Of a stretch of DNA of 32,732 nt, positions 32,658 to 32,732 are shown one piece after another. The notes under the pieces are model-generated. The model ran no database searches and was not told the DNA's origin. It saw nothing but the letters and a program-made list of their open reading frames with translations. The stretch spans positions 1 through 32,732 of the forward strand of contig DYER01000074.1 in the NCBI GenBank assembly GCA_020725605.1. The letters are read 5' to 3'. The translations under genes were made by a program, and so were the position numbers. Within the stretch, counting starts at the first letter, position 1. Each line of letters begins with the position of its first letter. The DNA is from Ammonifex sp. (GTDB lineage Bacteria; Bacillota; Desulfotomaculia; Desulfotomaculales; DYER01).

Positions 32658-32732
32658 TGGAGCGGGTGACGGGGATCGAACCCGCAGCCCTCAGCTTGGG
32701 AAGCTGATGCTCTACCATTGAGCTACACCCGC
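32658..32732 (-). tRNA. tRNA-Gly (anticodon CCC)
   Basis: The minus strand folds as a complete cloverleaf: 7-bp acceptor GCGGGTG/CACCCGC, D-arm GCTC/GAGC, anticodon stem TCAGC/GCTGA with loop TTCCCAA (anticodon CCC), T-arm GCGGG/CCCGT with TTCGATC, discriminator T and encoded CCA (32658-32660). Its 5' end is the last base of the window. It decodes GGG glycine codons; any upstream tRNA genes lie outside. Confidence 0.96.

Overview
The window looks like the chromosome of a GC-rich, spore-forming, sulfate- or sulfite-reducing member of the Clostridia (Desulfotomaculum / Desulforudis / Ammonifex type). The evidence is: dissimilatory sulfite reductase genes in the compact Gram-positive layout (dsrABD-MK-C, with no dsrJOP in view); the spore-germination pair sleB-ypeB and a Spo0F-like regulator; a T-box leader; an SCIFF peptide with its radical SAM maturase; and the Firmicutes neighbourhood argS-pyrG-spo0F-fba-tal-rho. 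I cannot fix the species from sequence alone. No insertion sequence, phage gene, CRISPR array or clear transferred island is visible. Nearly every gene lies on the minus strand; only scfA-scfB near the right end are on the plus strand.

Right to left, in the direction of minus-strand transcription: tRNA-Gly(CCC) touches the right edge, and scfA-scfB run towards it. A 147-bp divergent promoter region separates scfA from a family-2 glycosyltransferase. An envelope group follows: glycosyltransferase, LysM-G5-M23 peptidase, TPR protein, membrane-anchored HExxH peptidase and murA. Next is the sulfite-reduction cluster: ferredoxin, dsrA, dsrB, dsrD, dsrM, dsrK, dsrC and a CbiA-family amidase read as dsrN. 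After it come a chemoreceptor without an extracellular sensor, then sleB-ypeB.

The middle holds a T-box-controlled Lrp/AsnC regulator and aminotransferase, then paaK-iorA-iorB. Together these look like aryl-amino-acid conversion: transamination to an arylpyruvate, ferredoxin-linked oxidation to an aryl-acetyl-CoA, and CoA ligation or release. The left third is housekeeping: argS-pyrG, sppA with a Yip1-like membrane protein, spo0F, an unrecognised cysteine-rich protein, class II fba, a short transaldolase, and the start of rho behind a roughly 265-nt leader.

Coding density is high. Only two stretches over 300 bases lack genes: the rho leader (900-1221) and the T-box region (14448-14794). Several start codons were moved inward from the longest open frame because a strong ribosome-binding site and family length agreed; these are noted per entry. 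The least ordinary items are the scfA-scfB pair with a hairpin over the scfA stop, the T-box on a transcription regulator whose specifier conflicts with its acceptor-binding bulge, large hairpins inside the dsr cluster, and a promoter whose -35 box lies in the loop of the preceding terminator.
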